Positions 24,936 to 34,726 of a DNA stretch of 64,000 nucleotides are shown piece after piece. The stretch's first letter is position 1. Each line of letters begins with the position of its first letter. The DNA lies in assembly GCA_024398615.1 (NCBI GenBank), contig JAKSIU010000011.1, forward strand, positions 1 through 64,000, given 5' to 3'. Source of the stretch: Bacteroidaceae bacterium. Its GTDB lineage: Bacteria > Bacteroidota > Bacteroidia > Bacteroidales > Bacteroidaceae. The notes under the pieces were generated by a model, which saw only the letters and a program-made list of their open reading frames with translations, ran no database searches and was not told where the DNA came from. Position numbers and translations under genes: made by a program.

Positions 24936-25829
24936 TCACTGATCCAAATTGATCATTGAACCGGTCATCTCAAGAAAATCATCGGTATAGAAGTCCATAT
25001 AACCTCCAAGTGAAGTGAATGTCATTTCACCGAAATAGACTTTTCCTGCAACATTGTACAGATCGACCCGGACGACAGGAAAAGGTCTGGCTAACGTCTC
25101 GGCAATCTCCAGCATCCTGTCAAGATTGGCGGGTTTGGGAATCACGGTTCCACGCATGTAATGCTTTGTGAACACCGAGTATTCGGGATGAACGTTCCAA
25201 TCGGTATCATAGAGAAGTACCTTTGCACCCTCACGGCTACGGTCCGTACACGCCCAGATATAATACGCCTTGCCGTTGAAACACCACACCTTATAGTCTA
25301 TCAGCGACGATGAATGGACCGCACTTTCCGCGTCATTCTCTACAAGTGATTCAGCCACGACTGACGGCACGATACGTGAATAGTGGATATTGCCTTCGCT
25401 CAGTCCATAGCAGGTATCCAGAGCCGACTGCATTTCACGGACAATCCCCTCCCTGTCACACCGTGACTTGTCTCGGACAATGATGCAGTCTCCTGAACCA
25501 TGTGTGCATTTGAGAACGAATTTCGAAGGCAGAGAGTCGAAATCAATGTCACACGCCCTGCTCCAATGCCCCAACAGAGGAACCAGAGTATCTTCCAGAC
25601 CACATCTGCGTATGTATCCCCGCACCTTGAACTTGTCTGTGAGTTCGGTCCAGAGCGAAGTGTCGGTCTTCAGGGACAGATACTGTATCTTCTCGTTAAG
25701 ATCCTTCGGATGCCTCAGGTTCGGGAATCTGTGAAAACGCAGCAGGAATCTTATCCTGACCACCAGTCCCGGACATTTACGGCCTAAGACCGATGCAATG
25801 GATTTGACTATGGACTTGACGGATGACAT
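24936..25829 (-). CDS. TupA-like ATP-grasp protein of the polysaccharide operon
   Basis: 297 aa. Marks of the TupA-like ATP-grasp family: NLRHPKDLNEKIQYLSL, TDKFKVRGYIRRCG, FVLKCTHGSGDCIIVRDKS (ATP-binding lysine and loop), YKVWCFNGKAYYIW and VVRVDLYNVAGKVYFGEMTF at the metal-binding end. Such proteins occur in capsule and exopolysaccharide loci and may join an amino-acid or amide group to a sugar; some are annotated as glycosyltransferases. It is 12 bp after the GT4 gene. The true reaction is unknown. Confidence 0.82.
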   Translation of the reverse strand: MSSVKSIVKSIASVLGRKCPGLVVRIRFLLRFHRFPNLRHPKDLNEKIQYLSLKTDTSLWTELTDKFKVRGYIRRCGLEDTLVPLLGHWSRACDIDFDSLPSKFVLKCTHGSGDCIIVRDKSRCDREGIVREMQSALDTCYGLSEGNIHYSRIVPSVVAESLVENDAESAVHSSSLIDYKVWCFNGKAYYIWACTDRSREGAKVLLYDTDWNVHPEYSVFTKHYMRGTVIPKPANLDRMLEIAETLARPFPVVRVDLYNVAGKVYFGEMTFTSLGGYMDFYTDDFLEMTGSMINLDQ

Positions 25830-25841
25830 CTTGAATATGTG

Positions 25842-26891
25842 TTATCTGACAGGTTTGTCCATGCCCAGATCGGAAATCAGAGCGTCATTCAGGACTGCGG
25901 ATACATCATACATGACGGAACGTTCAAGAGCCCTTTTCCTGTATGGCTCCAGCATATCCCTATTCTCGATAATCTGACGCATTATCTCCGTCAGGGCCTT
26001 ATTGTCACCTGTCGGGAACAGGATGCCGCAGCCGCACCGTCCGAGAATCTCTTCAGCATAATTCCAGTCCGATGCCACCACAGGAAGTGCCGATATTGCC
26101 GCATCGGCAATCACTCCGGGGAAGCCCTCTGTCACATGCATGGTCGGGAACAGCATGGCATCGTACGATGACAATGTTTCATATCCGGCGGCATCCAACT
26201 CAAGGAAGCCCTTATATGACACATTGGCAATGCCATCGGTACCGGCCAGGAACTTGGATTTCTCGCTTTCATCTATACGGCCATAGAAATCGACCGAGAA
26301 CCGTTCCCCATATCCCCGATCATTGAGTTCACGGGCCGACTCAAGAATGTGATATATCCCCTTCAGACGTGTCAGTCTGGACAGGAACACAAATCGGACC
26401 TTACCGCTATGGGCAACCGATATATCCGGGCGGAACAATACAGGCTTGAAATTATACAGCCGGTACGTATTGTCCAAACCTACTTCATGATACATGTCAC
26501 TGACCTTATCGGCCTCAACTATGATCCTCTCCAGCTTTCTGAACGGTTCAGCACTGTATATCCCGTCTTTGATCTTGACCGGAGTATAGCCACCTATCAT
26601 GAAATAGTATATGCGGCTTTTCAGATGCATGGATGTAGTAAGTCTGACGAGACGATAGGCCGATACGTTGGATGTGGAAATGACAATATTGTCAAAACGC
26701 CTGAACAACAGGTTCCACATGACTTTTGCCAGGACAAGAGGATTGCGTTTCCAACGTTGGGTATCAACATAACGGACATTTCCAAGGCTCTTTTGGAAGA
26801 ACGACAGAAGCAGGCGGTTCTTGACCGCATCGCCCGCCTGTGGCTGATTGGGATAATCAAGGGCACCGATAAAGAAAAGCCGCTGTCTCAT
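25842..26891 (-). CDS. Glycosyltransferase family 4 of the polysaccharide operon
   Basis: 349 aa, GT-B fold. The C-terminal donor domain starts near VRFVFLSRLTRLKGIYHILE, and the nucleotide-sugar motif is EGFPGVIADAAISALPVVAS (E-x7-E replaced by E-x6-D-A pattern). The N-terminal acceptor half is less conserved, as usual. Cytoplasmic or membrane-associated; transfers a sugar to the growing undecaprenyl-linked unit. 31 bp follow the flippase gene. Confidence 0.9.
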   Translation of the reverse strand: MRQRLFFIGALDYPNQPQAGDAVKNRLLLSFFQKSLGNVRYVDTQRWKRNPLVLAKVMWNLLFRRFDNIVISTSNVSAYRLVRLTTSMHLKSRIYYFMIGGYTPVKIKDGIYSAEPFRKLERIIVEADKVSDMYHEVGLDNTYRLYNFKPVLFRPDISVAHSGKVRFVFLSRLTRLKGIYHILESARELNDRGYGERFSVDFYGRIDESEKSKFLAGTDGIANVSYKGFLELDAAGYETLSSYDAMLFPTMHVTEGFPGVIADAAISALPVVASDWNYAEEILGRCGCGILFPTGDNKALTEIMRQIIENRDMLEPYRKRALERSVMYDVSAVLNDALISDLGMDKPVR

Positions 26892-26922
26892 GCTCCGTTA
26901 ATGTTTGAATCGCGAAATTACT

Positions 26923-28131
26923 TCAATTACTCCGAATATAACGCCTGTATGAAACCAAAAGTGACAATGCATATACCACAGAACTCAGAACAATGGTCAG
27001 GATCGCACCATTGATATCCCAAAGGTATACGAAAAGGAACGACCCCGTAATCTTAACGGCGCCACATGCAAAGCTGCAGTTTCTTATGGAACGTCCTTCT
27101 CCGTGTGAACCCAGATAACGGTTAATCATATCACCTATTCCGTGTATGCAGAATCCGAATGCGAGCGGAGCGGCATACAAGGCTACCGGCGCATAAGATT
27201 CCTTATACAGACAGACTACGGGTTTTACAAGAATCAGGAATCCAATGAATGAGACCAGACTTATAAGCAATGTTATCTTCAGGACCTTTGACGGAATACG
27301 GTCCTCATGGACGAAGCGCTTGAAATAGGTTGTACCCACTATTCCCGGAAGATACGAAAGTGGCTGTGAAAGTGAAAGTGCGAGCGAGTAGAATCCCACC
27401 AAAGTATTGTCGTCGTTCATCCATCCCAGTGTCACGCCGGCAAGATAATTGGTTGCCACCATTACAAGAGACCCGTAATACAATTCAATTCCATATTCAC
27501 GGTTTTCCTTTCGAAGTTCCTGGAATACAGGCTTCAGATTGGTGAATCTGGGTCTTGTTGAAATGATTATGGCTATCAGTACAAGCGAACAGGTACCCCA
27601 ATGCATCAGCAGTACCGTATTGGATGACACTTCTATTCGGGGATAAATCAGTATGGCAAGCACAAGATAGCAGGTAACCGGAAGCGCTCTGGCAAGAGCA
27701 AGTCTGCCTATGAAATTATCTCCCTGCGCCGTTGTATTCATATAATTGGTAAGCAACGGATAGATACAAACAGGAAGTGAGCAGAAGAACAGAGTCATAA
27801 TGCCCCCTTTACACCAATGCGCCAGTCCTATGGAAAATGAAATGAAGACAAGCAGAAGCGACGATACCACAAGGCAAAGCACTACAGCGCCACGGATCCT
27901 GGCACTTTTCTCCTTATTGTCAGACAAGGCGAGCAGACGGCTGCCGGACATGAACCATCCGAACAGGACCACCCACGACACGAGCTGGATTACTGTCTGC
28001 ACATAAGTCACATCACCATATTCGGCAATAGCCAGATGATCGGTATTGATCTTGGAAGCTATGAAATTCAGTATCGCCCCAAGGAAAGTTGCAGCATACA
28101 GAATCAGTACCTGATATTTTGGATTCTTCAT
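26923..28131 (-). CDS. Wzx-type lipid-linked oligosaccharide flippase
   Basis: 402 aa, about 12 hydrophobic helices, MOP/polysaccharide-transport pattern. The N-terminus YAATFLGAILNFIASKINTD and the GxYSLALSLSQPL-like stretch in the middle fit the family. It moves the finished repeat unit on undecaprenyl diphosphate across the inner membrane. It overlaps the previous gene by 4 bp (ATGA) and is followed by GT4. It sits beside polymerase and chain-length genes, which supports a Wzx/Wzy-dependent pathway. Confidence 0.88.
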   Translation of the reverse strand: MKNPKYQVLILYAATFLGAILNFIASKINTDHLAIAEYGDVTYVQTVIQLVSWVVLFGWFMSGSRLLALSDNKEKSARIRGAVVLCLVVSSLLLVFISFSIGLAHWCKGGIMTLFFCSLPVCIYPLLTNYMNTTAQGDNFIGRLALARALPVTCYLVLAILIYPRIEVSSNTVLLMHWGTCSLVLIAIIISTRPRFTNLKPVFQELRKENREYGIELYYGSLVMVATNYLAGVTLGWMNDDNTLVGFYSLALSLSQPLSYLPGIVGTTYFKRFVHEDRIPSKVLKITLLISLVSFIGFLILVKPVVCLYKESYAPVALYAAPLAFGFCIHGIGDMINRYLGSHGEGRSIRNCSFACGAVKITGSFLFVYLWDINGAILTIVLSSVVYALSLLVSYRRYIRSN

Positions 28132-29093
28132 TCTGCTGCAGTATTCAGGAAATCGAAATACGTCCCATCAATCATTATGGAACGGAACAAATCATACCCT
28201 ATCGCATCCAAAGACAATGCATCGGACTTGAGTCGTCGAATCAGGATACCGGCCTGTCTGCGGTCCAGTCCTGAAGCGGAAAAGTACCTGCCACATCTCA
28301 AACCGGTCAGGAACAGGATGGCTCTGAACGAAAGCATCGGATAATAGCCCTTTGCCGCGATAAGACGTCCAAGATAGTACAGGTAGTTCCTTCCAAGTAC
28401 CACCTTGCCGGTCATATTACGGGCCGAAGATCCCACCTTATGATATATGACAGACTTTGGAACAATCATCATCTTCTCGCCACGGTTTCTCATACGCAGC
28501 GCGAATTCATAATCCTCCTCACCGAAGAAAAAGCGTTCTGACAGAAGAATGCCGTCATTACCGACCAGACTTGAACGTACGAACAGGGCACAGCCCGATA
28601 TGAATGAGACCGGAATTGCATCTCTGTCAGGCAAATCTGAAACACGTGTGTCTTTCAGAGGTGCCTTGCGTGAACCGAATGTCAGATATCCCCCGGCCGA
28701 CCATATCCGGTCTCTGTCAGAATGAAGACAGATAAGTGGACCGAGTATTCCTATTTTGGGATTTGAATATGCAAATTCCTGCAGTTCGGCTACTGAATCA
28801 GGTTCCACGACAGTATCATTGTTCAGGAGAAGAAATGAATCAGGACTGTACTGCATGGCATAGGAGACAGCACGGTTGTTGCCTGCCGCAAAACCCAGAT
28901 TGCTGCCAAGAGGCAATATGTCTATTTTGACAGGGCTTGCCGATGCATACTGTTCCAACAGTTCCACGCTGTTGTCAGTGGAACCATTATCCGCCACAAT
29001 GACACGGAAATCACCTCCTGCCTTCTCCAAAGAAGCCAGACAGTCCAGCGTATCCCGGGCTCCGTTCCAGTTCAAAAGGATGATTGCCGTCAT
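28128..29093 (-). CDS. Glycosyltransferase family 2, rhamnosyltransferase-like (WbbL type)
   Basis: 321 aa. IILLNWNGARDTLDCLASL with ADNGSTDNS, FLLLNNDTVVEPD (metal-binding aspartates) and FGEEDYEFALRMRNRGEKM are the WbbL-like signatures. The C-terminal part is basic and may be membrane-associated. It overlaps the polymerase gene by 4 bp upstream and the flippase gene by 4 bp downstream, so the three are translationally coupled. The donor sugar is not certain. Confidence 0.9.
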   Translation of the reverse strand: MTAIILLNWNGARDTLDCLASLEKAGGDFRVIVADNGSTDNSVELLEQYASASPVKIDILPLGSNLGFAAGNNRAVSYAMQYSPDSFLLLNNDTVVEPDSVAELQEFAYSNPKIGILGPLICLHSDRDRIWSAGGYLTFGSRKAPLKDTRVSDLPDRDAIPVSFISGCALFVRSSLVGNDGILLSERFFFGEEDYEFALRMRNRGEKMMIVPKSVIYHKVGSSARNMTGKVVLGRNYLYYLGRLIAAKGYYPMLSFRAILFLTGLRCGRYFSASGLDRRQAGILIRRLKSDALSLDAIGYDLFRSIMIDGTYFDFLNTAAE

Positions 29094-30334
29094 GCCGTTT
29101 CCAATAATGGATCAGAGAATTTGCGGCCAAGGAATATCCAGTCCGCCAGATGAAGAATCACTATCATTGCAGGAATCTCTATCACATCCAGATGGAAGAA
29201 ATAGAATTCGAACCACCCCATTGCCAGAAGTCCGCAGAAATAGAAATAGACCGTATCGGTATATACGTTTCGGAATTTCATGGAAACCACCTTCATGAAA
29301 TAGCAGAATGCGCTCAATCCCATAGTATAGAGACAGAACTGAACGTAGTTCGTGTAAATGAAAAGAGTCCCGAACAGCGTGCGGACATTTGTAAGACTGA
29401 TGCCGGTAAAATGGAACAGCGGATTGACCGGAGACAGGATCTCACCGCTTCCGTTCAACTGATTGACTATGTTTATGAACGGTGTCCAGATTGTCTGGAA
29501 GTCTCCACTGTCGGGAAAGCCAAGTTGCATGTCCACGCTCAACCCCAGCGTACCGCTTGTGAAATAATGGGCATAGCGTTCGAAAATCCATCCCATGATC
29601 TTGCCGGTCACCTCCATCTTGTTCACCACCAGGATGGCCAGAAGGAACACTAGGAAGAACACTGCCACGGAACAGATAAGCAATATGGTCACAAAACGTG
29701 CCGTAATCTTCATCTTGCCCGATGCCAGCCTCATCATGACACCTACCACACAAGGAATGATCATCGTACCCTTGACCATGTTGATGACATTGACTCCGCA
29801 AAGGACAACAATGAAAATCCACAGCCATTTTCTGTTTCTGTCAACATAGTAGATGTAGAGCATCAGCATGACCACGCCGAACCTTTTCAGATGTCCCCAG
29901 AAGCCGAAACCGGCAAAGTCCTCGGCAAACTCATCAGATCCGATAATGAACTGCGAACTGCCAAGTGTGGTTTTCAGTCTATAAGCGAACAACAGGACCA
30001 GAGCAATACCTATGTAAGTGAACATACGGGGCATGTGGTCATCGGTCATACGATTTTCAGGAACGGACTGGACGAACCGGTCTCCCACATACGTTGCTAT
30101 GGCAAAATCAGGAATTGCAAACAGGAACAGTCCTGCCATCCAGATAATAATGCTAGGATAGAAGAAGTCTACAAAGCCGAAATGTCCCGCAACCGCGACA
30201 GATACGAAAAGTACCGCAAGATACGGGAGCATCAGGAAATTGAGCGGAGTGTAGATGGTCTTCCAGGCTCTCTTTTCCAGAAAGAACAGAACCGTGCACT
30301 CAACGACCAGTGCAAAGACCATCAGAAATCCCAT
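29090..30334 (-). CDS. Wzy-like polysaccharide repeat-unit polymerase
   Basis: 414 aa, 10-12 hydrophobic helices with a loop of about 60 residues after the eighth (around GTLGLSVDMQLGFPDSGDF), as in Wzy. No motif is conserved across Wzy proteins, so the call rests on topology and on position between chain-length and transferase genes. It would polymerise repeat units on the periplasmic side. 16 bp after the Wzz-like gene. Confidence 0.75.
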   Translation of the reverse strand: MGFLMVFALVVECTVLFFLEKRAWKTIYTPLNFLMLPYLAVLFVSVAVAGHFGFVDFFYPSIIIWMAGLFLFAIPDFAIATYVGDRFVQSVPENRMTDDHMPRMFTYIGIALVLLFAYRLKTTLGSSQFIIGSDEFAEDFAGFGFWGHLKRFGVVMLMLYIYYVDRNRKWLWIFIVVLCGVNVINMVKGTMIIPCVVGVMMRLASGKMKITARFVTILLICSVAVFFLVFLLAILVVNKMEVTGKIMGWIFERYAHYFTSGTLGLSVDMQLGFPDSGDFQTIWTPFINIVNQLNGSGEILSPVNPLFHFTGISLTNVRTLFGTLFIYTNYVQFCLYTMGLSAFCYFMKVVSMKFRNVYTDTVYFYFCGLLAMGWFEFYFFHLDVIEIPAMIVILHLADWIFLGRKFSDPLLETA

Positions 30335-30350
30335 ATCAATCAGTTGAAAG

Positions 30351-31415
30351 TCATTTTGGCTGTGAACATTCCTTCAGTATATACCACGCCGCAGTACCGA
30401 AGAATGCCAGGAATACATAGAGAAGACCTATGAGCATCTTCTTGGGAGACGAAGCCTTGTATGGCACTAGAGCAGGCTGTATTGTCACGCAGACGGGGGT
30501 CTGTTCAAGAACCTTGGCACGTGCCATCTCCATCTGTGAAGCAAGCTGATTATAGACATTGAAAGCCAGATCCTGCTCATTGGAAAGACGGTCAAGTTCA
30601 ATCTGATTACTCATTCTTGAGATGTTCAGATGCTGGTCACTGTACTTGGCATAGCGGCTCTGAGCCTCATAGTATTTTGCCTTGGCATCATCGAAGACGA
30701 CCTGCATGGACTCCAGATCCTGTCGGGCTTTGGCCGAACGGTAATTGCAGATGTATTTCTGGAGGTTTGCCGAAACCTGCTCGGCAACATCGGCGGCAAT
30801 GCGCGGATCCTGCATGGTGACCTTGATGCTTATGGCACTGGTGTTCTTGTCAAGCACGACCGAAGTTTTCTTCTTCAGCGCCTTCAGGGTAAGCTGCTGG
30901 CGGCGTGACAGGAAACGGCTGTCGGAATCAGATTCAGGAACAATCTTATCCTGAGCTGTGGCATTGCGCTTAGCCTTAATTCTATTAGGAGTACCAAGAA
31001 TCCAATCCCACCATGTGACTCTCTGGTTGTTCTGAAGATAGCTGTACAATGTGGTATGTATGGAATCGCCCTTGAACTGGCCGTCGACCTGCATGGACAT
31101 CAGTTCACAAAGGAATGGCGTCGATTCAACCAGTTGGGGATACAGTTCCGGATACAGGGCATCGCCTCCATCGGAAAGGTCCAGATTGACACCAGCCAGC
31201 GACGCGAGACTTCCTATACTCCCGCCAAGAGACGTAGAACTCGCGAATTCAGGAGCCACAATAACCTCGGAAGTATATTCTTTCGGTATACTGTATGCAA
31301 TGACAATGGCAAGCACTCCGGCATAAAAGCAGTTAAGAATGAGTCTTTTTCTTTTACCCCAAAGAAGTTTCAGTATCCCTATCAGGTCAATGGTATCTTT
31401 ATTTGAATCAGCCAT
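30351..31415 (-). CDS. Wzz-type chain-length determinant
   Basis: 354 aa. IDLIGILKLLWGKRKRLI leads into the first membrane helix (about 24-44), followed by YTSEVIVAPE; a long helical periplasmic part (220-300) is followed by a second helix (about 330-346) preceded by the usual proline region VPYKASSPKK. No cytoplasmic tyrosine kinase domain follows, so it is the Wzz rather than the Wzc form. It sets polymer length together with Wzy. 7 bp after the export gene. Confidence 0.9.
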   Translation of the reverse strand: MADSNKDTIDLIGILKLLWGKRKRLILNCFYAGVLAIVIAYSIPKEYTSEVIVAPEFASSTSLGGSIGSLASLAGVNLDLSDGGDALYPELYPQLVESTPFLCELMSMQVDGQFKGDSIHTTLYSYLQNNQRVTWWDWILGTPNRIKAKRNATAQDKIVPESDSDSRFLSRRQQLTLKALKKKTSVVLDKNTSAISIKVTMQDPRIAADVAEQVSANLQKYICNYRSAKARQDLESMQVVFDDAKAKYYEAQSRYAKYSDQHLNISRMSNQIELDRLSNEQDLAFNVYNQLASQMEMARAKVLEQTPVCVTIQPALVPYKASSPKKMLIGLLYVFLAFFGTAAWYILKECSQPK

Positions 31416-31422
31416 AACTATT

Positions 31423-33915
31423 TTACTTGATTAGGTTGATAAGAGCCAGGACCACGGTAGCCAGTGATGCTGATGTCGAACTCAGACTAAGTATTTCAGA
31501 TGTAGTCATACCATCTCTGGGCATCTTGGTGGGAACAATGATTTCGCAACCCGGCTGAATTGCGCTGGCTCTACGCCGGCCACGTTCAACAGTACCGTTC
31601 ATGTACATGACGTAGACATTCTTCTTCTTGGCATTCTGAGCAAAACCGCCAGCCTTGTCAATATAGTAATTCAAGCCCTTACCTTTAATATACGGTATGG
31701 TATTCGAGTACATGACAGCTCCGTTGATCTTGACCGTAGCATTCATCTGAGGCACGATTATGCGGTCACCGTCACGCAGCTGGATGTCATACTCGCCATG
31801 GGGATCTTCCATAGCCTCGGCCAGATTGATACCTACATCAAATTTCGTCTCCTCCTGAAGTTTTTCAAGAGTCTTTGCCATGGTCAGAGAATCATTGGCA
31901 GAAAGTGTTTCCACCATCTTGGTTATACGCTGACGGTCAGCAGCCGTCATCTTGCGTTCCAGACGTGCGCCTTCCGGATATGCCTCGCTTGTGAACATTC
32001 CGGCTCGATTGATCACGTCACTCAAAGTCTCGTTAACCGTAGACAATGAATAATAACCGGGGAACAGCACCTCGCCTTCAATCTGGACCTTACGGTTTTC
32101 AGACGAACCGGGACTGCGGCGGATATAGATTTCATCATAAGGCTGAAGCACGAATCCGTTCTCCTGAATCTTCAAATCCTCATCTATACTGAAAGTGAAT
32201 ACGTTGGCAATAGTATCACCTTTGAGAACAGCCTTCTTGTCACTGCTACGGCGAACAACATCGACCTTTGCAACCGATGCATTGACTTTAAGGCCACCTG
32301 CCTGAAGCACCAGATCCTCAATGCCGGTATTATCGGCATAATGATATTCACCCGGGAACATCACTTCACCGAAAATGCTCAAGGTCTTGACCTCGCCCAT
32401 ATCGAAATGGCTCGGTATGAAAAGGACATCGTTGTTACGGATTTCAATATCCGGATTCCTTCCTTCCAGGATACCTATTATATCCACGGCCTGATTGACA
32501 AGGGTCTTGTCCGGATTGGTCCGGCTCAGGAGGGAACGTGTCGGGAAAGCATCCTCACGCAATCCACCGGCAGCCTTTACCAGTTCCGATATGGTTCTGA
32601 TGGTTCCATCAGTCTGAAACTGCCCCGGACGGAAAACCGCACCGCGCACCTCAGCCATATTGGCAAAAGTGACCTGAGTCGAATCGACATATATGGAGTC
32701 TCCGTCCATAAGGCGGAAATCGGACTGACTATCTGTAGGAACGGTATAGATGCGACGCTGGACATCGCCCATACGGATCACACGCACATCATTTCTGTAA
32801 GCGTTCGATGCAAGACCGCCGGCAAAGTCAATCAGATTGGCAAGGGACTCATCTGACTTGACCTCATAGAACATGGGGCGGCGTATGCTTCCGTCAATGC
32901 AGACCAGATTCGAGACCGATGGCACCATAACCACATCATTGTCCTGAAGAGTGATATCGCCAGGAAGCGTGCCATTGAAAAGATAGTCGTACACATCCAG
33001 GACCGCGGTCTGCTTGCCACCGCGATACAGTCTGACATTACGGAGTGAACCTATTTCCGTAGGACCGCCAGCCATATACAGGGCATTGAACATGCTTGCA
33101 AATGAAGACAGGGTGTAGGTTCCGGGATTCTCGACCTCACCAAGAACGTTTACCAGAATGGAACGGTTCTGACCCAGGGAAAGACTAATACCGGATTCAC
33201 CGCCATTGTCATCAAGACCTGAATATATCTGACTGAAGACCCTCTTGATATACTTGTCAGCCTTATCCACGGTCATTCCGTTCAGATATACCGGACCGAG
33301 TCCTTCAACCATAATGTTTCCGTCAGGTGAAATGATTTCACGCACCGTTGACTGGGAACCGCCCCAGATGTCTATGATCACTTCATCACCCGGACCGAGA
33401 AGGTATGAACGCGGTGTAGCCAGATTAGTACTGGGCTCAAACGTCAGTTCCTTGCCGTTGAACATGTCATGACCGAATATCTGTTTCTTCTCCATGAAAC
33501 TCAGTCTCAGGAGTTCAATCGAGTCAACGAACAGGAACATGGATTCGTCATACATGGACTGCAACATCATCTTGTTGGCCGTTTCCCTGTCATATGACTG
33601 AAGATCAGGCTGTCCGTCATTCACATCAAGTGACTGTTGGGCGGTCCTGATACGTGGCTGGGCAGTTTCGCCGATTACGGTATTTCCCATAATTCCTGTC
33701 ATCTGGCCCTTCTCGTACTTGGAACGCATCTGCTGAAGCTGCTGCAGAGTAACGCCCCTGCGACTCAGTTCCAAAACAATCTCTTCCTGGGACAGTCCCT
33801 TTTCCTGCTGTTCAAGGATGAACTGCGCAATCTTGTCTTCTGACATCTGAGCCGTGGCAGGAATAACGCCAAGCATCAGAAACAGTAAGGCAATGAGAGT
33901 CGTTTTCTTTGCCAT
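31423..33915 (-). CDS. SLBB-rich polysaccharide export protein (Wza-like)
   Basis: 830 aa, more than twice the length of E. coli Wza. A signal peptide (1-22) is followed by a helical segment, then the export domain (about 165-245, YLLGPGDEVIIDIWGGSQ and ISPDGNIMVEGLGPVYLNG). About six SLBB-like repeats follow (near 253, 336, 422, 512, 610 and 728), each opening with a phrase like VNVLGEVENPGTY, AEVRGAVFRPGQF or LSIFGEVMFPGEY. There is no lipobox Cys. A hydrophobic stretch ends the protein. It probably forms the outer-membrane/periplasmic conduit for the polymer. 9 bp after the priming transferase gene. Confidence 0.93.
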   Translation of the reverse strand: MAKKTTLIALLFLMLGVIPATAQMSEDKIAQFILEQQEKGLSQEEIVLELSRRGVTLQQLQQMRSKYEKGQMTGIMGNTVIGETAQPRIRTAQQSLDVNDGQPDLQSYDRETANKMMLQSMYDESMFLFVDSIELLRLSFMEKKQIFGHDMFNGKELTFEPSTNLATPRSYLLGPGDEVIIDIWGGSQSTVREIISPDGNIMVEGLGPVYLNGMTVDKADKYIKRVFSQIYSGLDDNGGESGISLSLGQNRSILVNVLGEVENPGTYTLSSFASMFNALYMAGGPTEIGSLRNVRLYRGGKQTAVLDVYDYLFNGTLPGDITLQDNDVVMVPSVSNLVCIDGSIRRPMFYEVKSDESLANLIDFAGGLASNAYRNDVRVIRMGDVQRRIYTVPTDSQSDFRLMDGDSIYVDSTQVTFANMAEVRGAVFRPGQFQTDGTIRTISELVKAAGGLREDAFPTRSLLSRTNPDKTLVNQAVDIIGILEGRNPDIEIRNNDVLFIPSHFDMGEVKTLSIFGEVMFPGEYHYADNTGIEDLVLQAGGLKVNASVAKVDVVRRSSDKKAVLKGDTIANVFTFSIDEDLKIQENGFVLQPYDEIYIRRSPGSSENRKVQIEGEVLFPGYYSLSTVNETLSDVINRAGMFTSEAYPEGARLERKMTAADRQRITKMVETLSANDSLTMAKTLEKLQEETKFDVGINLAEAMEDPHGEYDIQLRDGDRIIVPQMNATVKINGAVMYSNTIPYIKGKGLNYYIDKAGGFAQNAKKKNVYVMYMNGTVERGRRRASAIQPGCEIIVPTKMPRDGMTTSEILSLSSTSASLATVVLALINLIK

Positions 33916-33924
33916 ATTGTAGTT

Positions 33925-34572
33925 TTAGAATTTTTTACCGCTGGATACGGAGAAGAATGTATTGAATATGATCTTCACGTCAGTCAGAAGATTCCTATGA
34001 TCCAGATAGTCAATATCAAGTTCCAGACGTTTGAGCATTTTCTCCATCGTATCGGTATAACCGTTATGGATGGTTGCGTACGATGTCACTCCCGGACGCA
34101 TCATGTAAATGTACTTGTAATCGTCAGTGTACTCGTTTATCTGGTCAATGAAGAACTGACGTTCCGGACGGGGACCGACGAATGACATATCACCCTTGAG
34201 AACGTTCCAGAGCTGGGGTATCTCATCCAGATGATGGGCACGCATGAAACTGCCGAACTTTGTCATATGCTTCTCCCTGTCAGCTTCAAGACGCGGAATT
34301 CCGTTCGATTCGGCATCGGGATGCATTGAGCGGAATTTATAGATGGTAAACGGACGTCCCTTATACCCTATCCTCTCCTGTTTGTAAATCACAGGACCGT
34401 CATCGAACAGGAGTATCACAGTAAAGACCAGAATAATCGGCGACAGGACAATGATGCCTATGAATGAGAAGAAAAAGTCACAGAATCTTTTGACTGAACG
34501 CTGGAAAGGTCCCATTGCATCCTTGTGTTCTACAGGAGCGGCATCGGCCTTGATTATATTGTTTTCTGACAT
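33925..34572 (-). CDS. Undecaprenyl-phosphate sugar-1-phosphate transferase (priming)
   Basis: 215 aa. A single N-terminal membrane segment (about 34-56) is followed by the bacterial sugar transferase core: YKQERIGYKGRPFTIYKFRSM, the D/E pair in HHLDEIPQLWNVLKGDMSFVGPRPE and RPGVTSYATI. Short PglC-like monotopic form rather than the long WcaJ form. It starts repeat-unit assembly. First gene of the operon; the divergent fabD begins 154 bp away. Confidence 0.93.
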   Translation of the reverse strand: MSENNIIKADAAPVEHKDAMGPFQRSVKRFCDFFFSFIGIIVLSPIILVFTVILLFDDGPVIYKQERIGYKGRPFTIYKFRSMHPDAESNGIPRLEADREKHMTKFGSFMRAHHLDEIPQLWNVLKGDMSFVGPRPERQFFIDQINEYTDDYKYIYMMRPGVTSYATIHNGYTDTMEKMLKRLELDIDYLDHRNLLTDVKIIFNTFFSVSSGKKF

Positions 34573-34662
34573 TTATGCGGATTTATTTTCTAATAAACGT
34601 GTACATGCGCGATTAATTGTGCGGATACAGGAAAAAATTCAGCAGAAAAGAGTCAAAATGAC

Positions 34663-34670
34663 TACTTTTG
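34663..34670 (+). promoter_or_regulatory. -7 box TACTTTTG before fabD
   Basis: A match to TAnnTTTG, 56 bp before the fabD ATG. No TTTG at the -33 position. The intergenic stretch 34573-34726 must also hold the divergent polysaccharide promoter, for which I see no clear match. Confidence 0.4.
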
Positions 34671-34726
34671 CAGCTGAAACCTCATGGTACGCACAAAATC
34701 CTGCAAAAATAATAAAAAATATAAAT

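Noticed and set aside
22714-34572. Phase-variable capsule promoter
   Set aside because: I looked for inverted repeats and an invertase gene around 34.57-34.73 kb and saw none.
34451-34726. Upstream extension of fabD
   Set aside because: It runs over the promoter box at 34663 and the divergent transferase gene; FabD homology starts at MKAFVFPGQGAQ.
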